Shown piece by piece: positions 52,723-61,186 of a stretch of DNA of 64,000 bases. Location of the stretch: positions 248,001-312,000 of the forward strand of contig NZ_BKAU01000006.1 of the NCBI RefSeq assembly GCF_007992715.1, given 5' to 3'. The notes beneath the pieces were generated by a model. It was given only the letters and a program-made list of their open reading frames with translations, did not search any database and was not told where the DNA came from. The stretch is from Chitinophaga cymbidii. GTDB taxonomy: Bacteria; Bacteroidota; Bacteroidia; Chitinophagales; Chitinophagaceae. Position numbers and translations under genes: made by a program. Positions within the stretch are counted from its first letter, which is position 1. Every line of letters starts with the position of its first letter.

Positions 52723-54054
52723 TTATTTAACAGGGATGGTGCCTAAAGCCCTTTGTACGTCCAGCTTGCCGGAAAGCACAGCGTAGAGCGCGTTCAGGTA
52801 ATTGACCTGCGTAGTGCGGAGGTCTGTTTCCGCCGTCATCAGGTCCAGGTACGTTTTGATCCCTTCATCGTATTGCAGTTTGATGGTGTTGTACACTTCT
52901 TTTGAAAGCGCCACGTTCTCCCGGGCGGTGACCCAGTCGTTGAGGTTCGCTTTGTAAGTAGCCATGGCCATGGCATATTGTGAGTTCAGCTGGTTCCGGA
53001 GGTTCACCAGGTCCCAGTCGATGCGTTCTTCCATGAGCTGCGACTTCTTAATCTCCTGCACCCGCTTCATACCCTGGAAAATGGGAACGTTCAGCGTCAG
53101 CCCGAACACGGAGCGGGGATAGTCCACATCGAACATCTTCCCGAAACTGTTATTCCGGTAATCCCAGGCGTAATTATAAAAGGCGGAAAGAGAGGGGAGG
53201 TAAGTCCATTTATTATATTGTGTGTTGATGCCCTGCAGCTGGCGCTGGGTTTGCAGCTGCTGGTACTCGATACGTTGACGGTAGTCGAATGCCGCAGCGG
53301 TGTCCAGCACGATCTCGTTTTCCATGGAGGCGTTGTCGAACGTCAGTGTCAGCGGCTCTTCGGGGGCCAGGCCGATCACTTCCTTCATGTAGGCGTATTT
53401 GTATTTCAGCACTTCAGTGGTGCGTTTCAGGTCTGCCTGTGAATTGGCAAGGGTGATCTGCGCGCGTTTGTAATCGGTTTTGTCCACCAGACCGGTTTCG
53501 TACCGCGCTCTGGCATCGGAAAGCTGTTTGTTGATGCGGGCGATGTTTTCCTGGATGATGGTGAGCTGTTCTTCGCTGGTCAGGATGTCGTAATACGCCT
53601 TGCTGACCTCCACGATCGTATTGATCTTTACGTTCTCTGTATTCTGCGCATTCTGCTTCCTTACATATTTGGCGGCTTTGGATGCCTGCAGGAGCCCCGG
53701 GTTGAGGATTTGCTGATCGGCCTGCAATACGAGCGCGGACACGTTCTTTTGTCCCATCTGGATCACCTGGTCGCCGATCACCGCGGTAGGGATGATGATG
53801 TTGTTGTTATACGTGCCGGTGGCCCCGATCTGCGGGAACCAGCCGGATAATGCGGAGGCAATGTCCCGTTCGCCGATCGCTTCGTCGATCGTTGCCTGTT
53901 TTACGGCTGATTGGTTACTCAGGGCGAAATCGATGCACTGCTGCAGGCTTGCCTTTGGAGGCAGGCTTGTGGCGGCATGCAGTGAATCCTGTGCCCGTGA
54001 AGAAAACGAAACAGCTAAACATAAGGCAACGAAAAATAAATTCCTGATATTCAT
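52723..54054 (-). CDS. TolC-family outer-membrane efflux channel
   Basis: The 443-residue protein has a signal peptide (about 1-21) and two OEP repeats of long helices ('SKAYYDILTSEEQLTIIQENIARINKQLSDARARYETGLVDKTDYKRA' and the C-terminal counterpart ending 'AVLSGKLDVQRALGTIP'). It forms the trimeric exit duct of the pump. The gene order tolC-adaptor-RND is common in Bacteroidota. Confidence 0.95.
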   Translation of the reverse strand: MNIRNLFFVALCLAVSFSSRAQDSLHAATSLPPKASLQQCIDFALSNQSAVKQATIDEAIGERDIASALSGWFPQIGATGTYNNNIIIPTAVIGDQVIQMGQKNVSALVLQADQQILNPGLLQASKAAKYVRKQNAQNTENVKINTIVEVSKAYYDILTSEEQLTIIQENIARINKQLSDARARYETGLVDKTDYKRAQITLANSQADLKRTTEVLKYKYAYMKEVIGLAPEEPLTLTFDNASMENEIVLDTAAAFDYRQRIEYQQLQTQRQLQGINTQYNKWTYLPSLSAFYNYAWDYRNNSFGKMFDVDYPRSVFGLTLNVPIFQGMKRVQEIKKSQLMEERIDWDLVNLRNQLNSQYAMAMATYKANLNDWVTARENVALSKEVYNTIKLQYDEGIKTYLDLMTAETDLRTTQVNYLNALYAVLSGKLDVQRALGTIPVK

Positions 54055-54069
54055 ATAAATTATTCGTTT

Positions 54070-54648
54070 CTATTTTTTTATTCCATCCCAGATGATGCCG
54101 ACCATGTTCTCCAGGTCCTCTTCACTAAACTTGAAATATTGGCTGGTGCCTCTTTTGGCGGTTGCGATAACAGTCCCCAGGAACGCCGCGCTGATGATAT
54201 TGATATCCAGTTGTTTGATATATCCGTCGCGAATGCCTTCTTTGAGAAAAAGCGATATCTCGTCCTGGAAACAAACCGTTTCATCGGTAAAGATCTCCTT
54301 AACATAGGGGGAGGAGTAGAATTGTTCAAAGAAGCTCAACACCTGTGGGTATTGAACGTAATATTTCACCAGGTTGATCCAGGTGGTAACAAACCGGTTG
54401 TGATATTCGGCGCTTGCGTCATGGTCCCTGAATGTTGCATCCTGTATCTTTTGTTTACTATAACGAAAAAGTTCTACAATGAGTTCGTCTTTGGACGCAA
54501 AATAATGGTATATGGTACCGGTAGCAACGCCAGCATGCTGGGCGATCTGGCTGATGGGGGTGCCATGAAAACCATAATCGCTGATCAGGCGGAGGGTACT
54601 TTCAAAGATGGCCTGTTTCTTTTCGGCAGATGTTAATTGAACGTTCAT
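54070..54648 (-). CDS. TetR-family transcriptional regulator of the efflux operon
   Basis: The ATG at 54648 (MNVQLTSAEKKQAIFEST) is preferred over a longer frame from 54708. The 192-residue protein has the TetR helix-turn-helix 'ISQIAQHAGVATGTIYHYFASKDEL' and a helical ligand-binding part. It is the first gene of the efflux operon, 15 bases before tolC, so it should repress its own operon until a pump substrate binds. A 10-base palindrome TGAACGTTCA overlaps its start codon. Confidence 0.9.
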   Translation of the reverse strand: MNVQLTSAEKKQAIFESTLRLISDYGFHGTPISQIAQHAGVATGTIYHYFASKDELIVELFRYSKQKIQDATFRDHDASAEYHNRFVTTWINLVKYYVQYPQVLSFFEQFYSSPYVKEIFTDETVCFQDEISLFLKEGIRDGYIKQLDINIISAAFLGTVIATAKRGTSQYFKFSEEDLENMVGIIWDGIKK

Positions 54649-54696
54649 TCGGCCGCAAAGAGAAGCATTATTTATATAAATTGTGCTGGTTTTCAG

Positions 54697-54704
54697 CAAA
54701 TTTA
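54697..54704 (-). promoter_or_regulatory. Bacteroidota -7 promoter element of the efflux operon
   Basis: On the minus strand this reads TAAATTTG, a perfect TAnnTTTG match, 48 bases before the tetR start. Two direct TTGAC copies (54713-54717 and 54725-54729, plus strand) lie just upstream of it. Confidence 0.45.
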
Positions 54705-54850
54705 ACAAAATATTGACAATTAGGTTGACTATTTATGACGGAGGTTGGGAGCGGCTGAAACCATTGTACACCATATTGTAATCAGCGTATACCGATGTTG
54801 ATTACCGCCGGGCTACATTTACGCTGCCGATACAAAAAATCGAACGGACA

Positions 54851-56551
54851 ATGAATCTGACACGAAAACTTTCCACGCTTACCCTTGCTGTTTCCGCAAT
54901 GCTCCCTTTTTCAGCTTTTTGCCAGAGAACCTTATATGTGTCACCGGAAGGCTCCGGTAGCCAGTTCACCGCCGGGCATCCGGGGAACCTGGAGCAGGCG
55001 GTTGCCGGGGCCACTAAGGGAACGGTCATCTACCTGAAAGGCGGCATCTACCATCTGCCGAAAACATTGCATATTGAGGGCTTATCAGATATTACCTTCA
55101 GCAGCACTCCAGGAGAGCAGGCCCTGATCTCCGGCGGCAGGCGCATTACCGGATGGACTTCCGCCGGCAATGGTATTTACCAGGCAAAGATCCCCGCCGG
55201 TACCTCGTTCCGGCAGCTCTACGTCAACGGTGAAATGGCCGTAAGGGCCAGGACGCCCAACCGCCAGCACCCACAAGACTATGGGCCGTACAACCGCATC
55301 CAGCGGTTTGATGAACAAAACAAAACGGTGCGGGTCCTGGCTAATGAAGTGCCCCAGGTGAAAAAGCCCCGCGAGGTGGAGCTGGTCATCAACCAGCACT
55401 GGTACCAAAGCCGCGTCCGGATAGATAATTATACAACGGACAAAGACACCGCCGTGATCACCGTGCAGGAACCCGAGCGCAAGGTGCTTTTCGGCATGAC
55501 GGGCAACAAGATGCTCTGGCCGCAAAAACCTTACTACCTCGAAAACGCCCGCGAGTTCCTGGACCAGGAAAACGAATGGTACCTCGACCGTGAAGCGGGT
55601 ATTCTATATTACAAGCCGGCGCGGGGTAAAAAGAGCGCGCGGCTGGAAATAGTGGCGCCGGTGCTGGAAACGCTGGTGCAGGTGTCCGGCACGGAGGAAA
55701 AACCCGTGCAGAACATCCTCTTCAAAAACATCCATTTCAGCTACAGCAACTGGCTGATGCCTGATTCCGCGGGCAGTATCCTTACACAGGGCGCACAGCT
55801 GAGAGGGCAGAACATGCCCAACCTCCCGGGTCTGCTGCAGGTGGAATTTGCCCGGAACTTCGAGCTGAACGGCTGCACCGTTCACGCCGCGGGCGCAAAT
55901 GGCGTGGTGTTCAGCCGCGGTGTATGGAACAGCCGGCTGGTCCATAATCACATCCACGAGATCAGCGCCAACGCCATCGTCATCGATACCTATAAAAAAG
56001 CCAATCCCCCGCAAACCCTGCAATGCAGGAACAACCTCGTGGCCCAGAACCTGATCGAACATATCGGCCTCCACTATACGAATGGCATGGGACTGATCGC
56101 CAGCTGTGTAGCCGGACTGGTCATCGAGCATAACGAGATCCGCTACGGGCGCTATACCGGCATGCAGATCGGAAATCATTACGGTGATAAAAGCAGCGGC
56201 ACGCAGGACAACCTCATCCGCTACAACAACATCCACCATGTAATGCTGCTGCACGACGACGGCGGCGCCATCTACACGCTCAGCAACCAGAAAGGCACAC
56301 AGATCTATTCCAACTGGATACACGACTATACGAAATGCGGGTGGGCAGACAACTATCCCGTGAACGGCGTGTTCCTCGATAACAACAGCGCTTTCATCAC
56401 GGTAAAGGATAACGTATTTACCAACCTCCCCAATGTGGACCATCTGAAAGAGAACAAAGGCACGAAAGTGCACGACAACGTATTTATCAACAACGAAAGC
56501 CAGGACGAGCACATCAAAAAAAACGCGGGGATCAAAACCTCCGGCCGCTGA
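54851..56551 (+). CDS. Secreted right-handed parallel beta-helix protein (GH141/pectate-lyase-like)
   Basis: The 566-residue protein has a signal peptide (about 1-24) and starts its mature part 'RTLYVSPEGSGSQFTAGHPGNLEQAV', the typical entry of beta-helix enzymes. Repeated turns such as 'FKNIHFSYSNW', 'ELNGCTVHAAGANGVVFSRG' and 'YTGMQIGNHYGDKSSGTQDNLIRYNNIHHV' build the helix, with an HDDGGAIYT segment near the likely active cleft. The closest type known to me is GH141 or polysaccharide lyase-like; the exact activity is not decidable. It is a single gene divergent from the TetR operon and precedes the GMC pair. Confidence 0.78.
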   Translation: MNLTRKLSTLTLAVSAMLPFSAFCQRTLYVSPEGSGSQFTAGHPGNLEQAVAGATKGTVIYLKGGIYHLPKTLHIEGLSDITFSSTPGEQALISGGRRITGWTSAGNGIYQAKIPAGTSFRQLYVNGEMAVRARTPNRQHPQDYGPYNRIQRFDEQNKTVRVLANEVPQVKKPREVELVINQHWYQSRVRIDNYTTDKDTAVITVQEPERKVLFGMTGNKMLWPQKPYYLENAREFLDQENEWYLDREAGILYYKPARGKKSARLEIVAPVLETLVQVSGTEEKPVQNILFKNIHFSYSNWLMPDSAGSILTQGAQLRGQNMPNLPGLLQVEFARNFELNGCTVHAAGANGVVFSRGVWNSRLVHNHIHEISANAIVIDTYKKANPPQTLQCRNNLVAQNLIEHIGLHYTNGMGLIASCVAGLVIEHNEIRYGRYTGMQIGNHYGDKSSGTQDNLIRYNNIHHVMLLHDDGGAIYTLSNQKGTQIYSNWIHDYTKCGWADNYPVNGVFLDNNSAFITVKDNVFTNLPNVDHLKENKGTKVHDNVFINNESQDEHIKKNAGIKTSGR

Positions 56552-56747
56552 TATTATATTCTGCCTTTGCAGACCGGGTTTGTGTTCCTGAAATATCCAC
56601 TTCTGGCGGTTACGCCGTCATGAGCAGGCCGCCATATAATGCCAGCCGGCGAAAAATGAGTTTTTTTTCTCCTGCTGTTGTTATTTTGACGGCTTGTTTC
56701 TATATTGTAAGGCTTGTAATGCGTGTAAACCATGTCAACTTTTATCA

Positions 56748-57269
56748 ATGTATATTAACAGACGATCAGCGATAAAGCAGCTTTTTATCATTTCCGCCGG
56801 AGCGGCCATCCTGCCTTCTTGTGTCAGCAACGACAAACCGGCCGCCGGGACTTTCAGCCACCTTCCGCTCACCGCGAAAGACGAAGAAACACTGGCGGAG
56901 ATATCCTCCACCATCATTCCTACCACCGATACGCCGGGGGCGAAAGAAGTGGGCGCGCATCTTTTTGCGCTCCGCATGGTGAATGATTGCTATAAAAAAG
57001 AAGACCGGGAGAGGTTCATAAAAGGGCTTAGGCAGTTTGAGGAGCATGTGAAGGGACAACATAACAAGACCTATGCGCAATGCACTCCCGCGGAAAAAGA
57101 GAAAGTGATCTCGGCCGCACAGCAGGGCGGGGTCGATGATGCCGCCTGGTTCTACAAAACCTTCAAACGCCTGACCATCCAGGCATACACCAGCTCCGAA
57201 TATTTCCTCACTAAAGTAGACGTATACAAGCTGGTACCCGGCAAATTCGTCAGCAGCGTGAAAGTATAA
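56748..57269 (+). CDS. Gluconate 2-dehydrogenase subunit 3-like small subunit, Tat-exported
   Basis: The ATG at 56748 gives 173 residues and a twin-arginine signal 'NRRSAIKQLFIISAGAAILPSC', which also ends in a lipobox-like Leu-Pro-Ser-Cys. The body is the all-helical gluconate_2-dh3 family ('EISSTIIPTTDTPGAKEVGAHLF'). It is the chaperone or hitch-hiker subunit that brings a GMC flavoprotein through the Tat pathway. The GMC gene follows 17 bases later and lacks a signal of its own, which fits. Confidence 0.87.
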   Translation: MYINRRSAIKQLFIISAGAAILPSCVSNDKPAAGTFSHLPLTAKDEETLAEISSTIIPTTDTPGAKEVGAHLFALRMVNDCYKKEDRERFIKGLRQFEEHVKGQHNKTYAQCTPAEKEKVISAAQQGGVDDAAWFYKTFKRLTIQAYTSSEYFLTKVDVYKLVPGKFVSSVKV

Positions 57270-57286
57270 TTCCACTATAACAAGAT

Positions 57287-58996
57287 ATGAGCAAGACCAA
57301 CGATTCCATCAGTCAGCGCACGTTCGACGCTATTGTGATCGGTTCCGGCATCAGCGGCGGCTGGGCAGCGAAGGAACTGACGGAAAAAGGATTGAAGACA
57401 CTCGTGCTGGAGCGCGGCAGGGACGTGCAGCATCTGAAAGATTACCCGACCACCAACATGATGCCCTGGGAATTTGAGCACCGGGGCCAGGTGCCGCTGG
57501 AGATCACGGACGAAAACCCGGTAGTCAGCCGTTGCTACGCCTTCCGGGAAGACGCCATGCACTTTTTCGTGAAAGATAAAGAACATCCCTATGTACAGGA
57601 TAAGCCGTTCGACTGGATACGCGGTTACCAGGTAGGGGGGAAGTCCCTGCTCTGGGCCAGGCAGACACAGCGCTGGAGCGACTTCGATTTTGAAGGCCCC
57701 GCCCGTGACGGCTTTGCCGTAGACTGGCCGATCCGCTATAAAGACCTCGCCCCCTGGTACAGCCACGTGGAGAAATTCGCGGGCATCGCGGGGAATAAAG
57801 ACGGGCTGGACATGCTCCCAGACGGCGAGTTCCTGCCCGCACTCGAACTGAACGACGTGGAAAAATATTTCCAGGGCGTAGTCGGCAAGAACTATAAGGA
57901 CCGGCACGTTATCTTCGGAAGATGCGCCCACCTTACCGAGCCGCAGCAGATCCACCTGGACCAGGGGAGGGCGCAATGCCAGAACCGCGTGTTATGCCAG
58001 CGGGGCTGCCCCTTCGGCGGATACTTTTCCAGCAACTCTTCCACCTTGCCCTGGGCGGCAAGGACCGGCAACCTCACTTTGCGGCCGGACAGCGTGGCGC
58101 AGGAGATCATTTTTGACGACAAACAGAACAAGGCCACCGGTGTGCGCGTGATAGACGCGAAGACCAAACAGGTGATCGAATATTATGCAAAGGTCATCTT
58201 CGTGAACGCAGGCGCGCTCAATACCAACCTGCTGCTGCTGAACTCCGTTTCCCAACGCTTCCCCGAAGGGATTGGCAACGACAGCGGCGTTCTCGGCAAG
58301 TATGTGGCATTCCATAATTACCGCGCACGTGTATCCGGCAGCTTCAACGATTTCAAGGATGTGTATACGGAAGGAAGACGCCCCAGCAGCGCCTATCTTC
58401 CCCGCTTCAGGAACGTATACCGCCAGGAAACCGGGTTCCTGCGGGGATATGCCGCCGGATTTTCCGCCGGCAGAGGCACACACCGCGATACCAGCGGCTT
58501 TGGTGAAGGGCTGAAAGAGCAGCTGATGAAAAAAGAGCTGGGCGGCTGGCACGTAGGCTCGCACATGATGGGAGAGACCATTCCCAAAGAATCGAACTAT
58601 GTGCGGCTGGACAAATCACAGAAAGACGCATGGGGCATGCCGCTGTTGAAGGTGAATATCGATTATGATGATAATGATGAAAAGATGGTCAAAGACTATC
58701 ATGAGCAGATGACAGAGATGTTCACCAAAGCAGGCTTCACCGATATTCGTGTAAGCGACAGCAAGCAGGCTCCCGGCCTGGATATCCACGAAATGGGCGG
58801 CGCGCGCATGGGCCACGATCCCAAAACGTCCGTGCTCAACAAATGGAACCAGCTGCATGACTGCCATAACGTGTTTGTAACAGACGGCGCCTGCATGACC
58901 TCCACATCCACCCAGAACCCGTCACTGACCTATATGGCGTTAACGGCGCGGGCAGTGGATTATGCCGTGGGGCAACTGAAGAAAAACGAACTTTGA
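57287..58996 (+). CDS. GMC-family FAD oxidoreductase, sugar/glucoside dehydrogenase-like large subunit
   Basis: The 569-residue flavoprotein has the FAD-binding 'VIGSGISGGWAAKELTEKG' (about 17-35), 'GYQVGGKSLLW' and a C-terminal catalytic block with His in 'GGARMGHDP' and Asn in 'TQNPSLTYMAL'. A Cys pattern C231-x5-C237-x3-C241 in 'CQNRVLCQRGCPFGG' has the spacing reported for the [3Fe-4S] cluster of bacterial FAD-glucose dehydrogenases. Together with the Tat small subunit it likely oxidises a sugar or glycoside in the periplasm, possibly to a 3-keto sugar, passing electrons to a cytochrome encoded elsewhere. Confidence 0.88.
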   Translation: MSKTNDSISQRTFDAIVIGSGISGGWAAKELTEKGLKTLVLERGRDVQHLKDYPTTNMMPWEFEHRGQVPLEITDENPVVSRCYAFREDAMHFFVKDKEHPYVQDKPFDWIRGYQVGGKSLLWARQTQRWSDFDFEGPARDGFAVDWPIRYKDLAPWYSHVEKFAGIAGNKDGLDMLPDGEFLPALELNDVEKYFQGVVGKNYKDRHVIFGRCAHLTEPQQIHLDQGRAQCQNRVLCQRGCPFGGYFSSNSSTLPWAARTGNLTLRPDSVAQEIIFDDKQNKATGVRVIDAKTKQVIEYYAKVIFVNAGALNTNLLLLNSVSQRFPEGIGNDSGVLGKYVAFHNYRARVSGSFNDFKDVYTEGRRPSSAYLPRFRNVYRQETGFLRGYAAGFSAGRGTHRDTSGFGEGLKEQLMKKELGGWHVGSHMMGETIPKESNYVRLDKSQKDAWGMPLLKVNIDYDDNDEKMVKDYHEQMTEMFTKAGFTDIRVSDSKQAPGLDIHEMGGARMGHDPKTSVLNKWNQLHDCHNVFVTDGACMTSTSTQNPSLTYMALTARAVDYAVGQLKKNEL

Positions 58997-59004
58997 TCAT
59001 AAGG

Positions 59005-59032
59005 AAAGCCGCTCATACAGGGCGGCTTTTTT
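59005..59032 (+). terminator. Terminator of the GMC operon
   Basis: AAAGCCGC (59005-59012) pairs with GCGGCTTT (59022-59029) over a 9-base loop, followed by TTT, 8 bases after the GMC stop. Confidence 0.75.
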
Positions 59033-59082
59033 GTTACTACAGGTAAATAACCTTACCGCGAAAAGAAACAATAACAATACTT

Positions 59083-59808
59083 ATGGGAAACAGGATGTAC
59101 TTTATCGTATTGATCATTTTGATCGTTGCACTTTTCTTGCTGAGGATGTATTTTTTCCCCGGCGACAAATTCCTGTTCGTCGGCGGAGGCATCATTGTAT
59201 TCTATCTCTGGTGTAAAAAGGAGTTTGCCGGCAGCGGCTGGTTTGAAAAGAAGAAACCGGCGGTTGTCAGCAAGGCTGCGCATACCTTCGATCAGTTTAC
59301 GGATGCCGTTGTCGCCGAACCGCTGAGTGTCAGTGAAAAGCAGGGCTTCCTGCAGCTCATGCGGGAGCTGGTGACGCCCGCGCTGCATCCCAAACTGGAG
59401 CCCGTCATCAATCAACTGAAAACTTTTAACGATAGCAACGACGCTTTCGAGCCGCTGTACAGCCTGAGCAATTTTACGGATGATGAGGACATCGCTTTTA
59501 TTTCCCTGCTGGACTGGAAATCCGCCATCGAAGACCTGGTATGGCGGATAGAAACTTCCCTCAAACAAAACTACGATACGGTGATCGGCCTGCCTTCCGA
59601 CACGCAATGGGAACCCAATGCGTCCGTGTCATACGACAACGTATTCAAAACGTATGACAACACGCTACGGCAGCATGGGTTTCAGTTGGGTTTCATGAAT
59701 ACCGGTGGAGATGACTATGCATTGCTTGTTTTTAAAACGGATCAGAAGGAAAGGGTAGAGGAGGCCGTAAAGCTAACAGGGTATGGCTATTACGAAATTT
59801 CATACTGA
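59083..59808 (+). CDS. Membrane-anchored protein of unknown function
   Basis: The 241-residue protein has two closely spaced N-terminal hydrophobic segments (about 5-21 and 28-44) and a cytoplasmic or periplasmic domain with 'FDQFTDAVVAEPLSVSEKQGF', a probable helix bundle, then 'LLDWKSAIEDLVWRIE' and a C-terminal 'DDYALLVFKTDQKERVEEAVKLTG'. The last part resembles small stress-type DUF domains (possibly DUF6630), but I cannot confirm it. It is a single gene between the GMC terminator and lacI. Confidence 0.7.
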   Translation: MGNRMYFIVLIILIVALFLLRMYFFPGDKFLFVGGGIIVFYLWCKKEFAGSGWFEKKKPAVVSKAAHTFDQFTDAVVAEPLSVSEKQGFLQLMRELVTPALHPKLEPVINQLKTFNDSNDAFEPLYSLSNFTDDEDIAFISLLDWKSAIEDLVWRIETSLKQNYDTVIGLPSDTQWEPNASVSYDNVFKTYDNTLRQHGFQLGFMNTGGDDYALLVFKTDQKERVEEAVKLTGYGYYEISY

Positions 59809-59923
59809 TCTGCATTTTACTGAAAGCAGCTTATCGCATATGCATTTCCGGTCCGCTTTGCTACAGCAGGCAAATTTTTTCCGGATTTCTGAAAATTTCT
59901 CTTCTTTTTCCAAAAAAGGAAAT

Positions 59924-59931
59924 TATATTTG
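59924..59931 (+). promoter_or_regulatory. Bacteroidota -7 promoter element of lacI (TATATTTG)
   Basis: Perfect TAnnTTTG match. The predicted transcription start, about 6-7 bases downstream, falls at the edge of the palindromic operator 59938-59951, so repressor binding would cover the start site. Confidence 0.55.
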
Positions 59932-59937
59932 TAGAAA

Positions 59938-59951
59938 TGAATACGCATTCA
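59938..59951 (+). promoter_or_regulatory. Candidate LacI-family operator in front of lacI
   Basis: TGAATACGCATTCA is a palindrome with one mismatched pair and differs by one base from the perfect palindrome at 61021. It lies between the -7 box and the lacI start. Confidence 0.65.
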
Positions 59952-59991
59952 TTTTTCATTCCACCCGATTCCCGGTTTAAAAAGGCAAGTC

Positions 59992-60996
59992 TTGAAGCAA
60001 AAGAATTACACATCACAGGACGTAGCGGAAATAGCAGGCGTATCACAGTCTACTGTTTCGCGGGTATTTGCCGGTAATACGAATGTGTCGGAGAAGAAAC
60101 GGAAGAAAATACTGGCAGTGGCCGAGAAGCTGGGTTATAAGCCGAACGCCCACGCCAGAAGCCTTATTACACGCAAGACCATGATGGTGGGGATCATCAT
60201 GCGCAACATCCGCAATCCCTTTTATTCCGCCGTGCTGGAGATCTTCCACAACCGGTTATCAGCCCTGGGATATCATCTCATCTTTATCAATTCAGAAAAT
60301 GAAGAAATACAGGAGAGCGAAGTAACGCAGCTCCTGGAATACAATATAGAAGGCGTTATCATTACCGATGCGCTGCTGTCTTCTTCCGCCTCACAGAAGT
60401 TCAAACGCTACGGCATCGCCGTAATCCTGTTCAACCGCTATACGGAGCACCTGGAAAGCAGCGCCGTGTTCTGCGATAACTACCTGGCCGCCAAGCAGAT
60501 CGCCACGTACCTGGTAGAAACCGGTCACCGCTCCTTTGCCTTTATTTCCGGGCCTTCCGACACCTCCACCACGATCGACCGGCTGAAAGGTTTCCGGGAA
60601 GTGCTGGAAGAGCGGTCCATCAGCAACCTGATGATCGAACCGGGCAACTATACGTTTGAAAGCGGCTTCAAAGCCGCGCAGGAGCTGATGACGAGAAACA
60701 AAAGCATCGATTGTATCTTCTGTGGGAACGACATCATCGCGCTCGGCGTGATGGACGCCATCAGAACGATCGGTTTGAAAATACCGGAAGACGTATCCGT
60801 AGTGGGATTCGATAATATCCGCATGTCCGAGTGGCCTTCCTATTCCCTCACCACCTGGGAACAGCCGCTGGAAGAGATGGTAGACAGTACTGTGGAGCTG
60901 CTCATCGAAGAGATCAATGACAAGACCACCGCATCCCGCATCGTAATGATGAAGGGGCACCTGGTGGTGCGGAATACCGTGCGTTCGAGGAAATAG
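59992..60996 (+). CDS. LacI-family transcriptional regulator
   Basis: The frame has no ATG or GTG upstream of the first recognisable LacI residues; TTG at 59992 gives 'MKQKNYTSQDVAEIAGVSQSTVSRVFAGN', a complete helix-turn-helix, so a TTG start is chosen. The 334-residue protein has the hinge 'GYKPNAHARSL' and a periplasmic-binding-protein-like effector domain (about 62-330) with 'NIRNPFYSAVLEIF' and 'VVGFDNIRMSEWPSYSLTTWEQP'. It probably senses a sugar and represses its own gene and the susC 190 bases downstream; both carry the same palindrome. Confidence 0.93.
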   Translation: MKQKNYTSQDVAEIAGVSQSTVSRVFAGNTNVSEKKRKKILAVAEKLGYKPNAHARSLITRKTMMVGIIMRNIRNPFYSAVLEIFHNRLSALGYHLIFINSENEEIQESEVTQLLEYNIEGVIITDALLSSSASQKFKRYGIAVILFNRYTEHLESSAVFCDNYLAAKQIATYLVETGHRSFAFISGPSDTSTTIDRLKGFREVLEERSISNLMIEPGNYTFESGFKAAQELMTRNKSIDCIFCGNDIIALGVMDAIRTIGLKIPEDVSVVGFDNIRMSEWPSYSLTTWEQPLEEMVDSTVELLIEEINDKTTASRIVMMKGHLVVRNTVRSRK

Positions 60997-61020
60997 CATT
61001 TTTTTTGCCGTTTTATTTTT

Positions 61021-61034
61021 TGAATACGTATTCA
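61021..61034 (+). promoter_or_regulatory. Candidate LacI-family operator in front of susC
   Basis: TGAATACGTATTCA is a perfect 14-base palindrome 24 bases after the lacI stop and 152 bases before the susC ATG. A near-identical copy precedes lacI. Confidence 0.7.
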
Positions 61035-61186
61035 TTTCAGTAATGAAAATGATTATCAGATGATTTTATTATCAACCAGGATCATCAGCCCGACTTAATG
61101 AAGCAATTGTAAGTTCCAAAGACCGTAAACATTCACGTTATCACGAAAAATTCGAACAAACGCCGAACCCTTTAAACCTATTATTT

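Noticed and set aside
54638-54647. Palindrome TGAACGTTCA at the tetR start codon as a TetR operator.
   Set aside because: It is only 10 bases, overlaps coding sequence and has no second copy near the promoter. It may be an operator, but the support is too thin to list as a feature.
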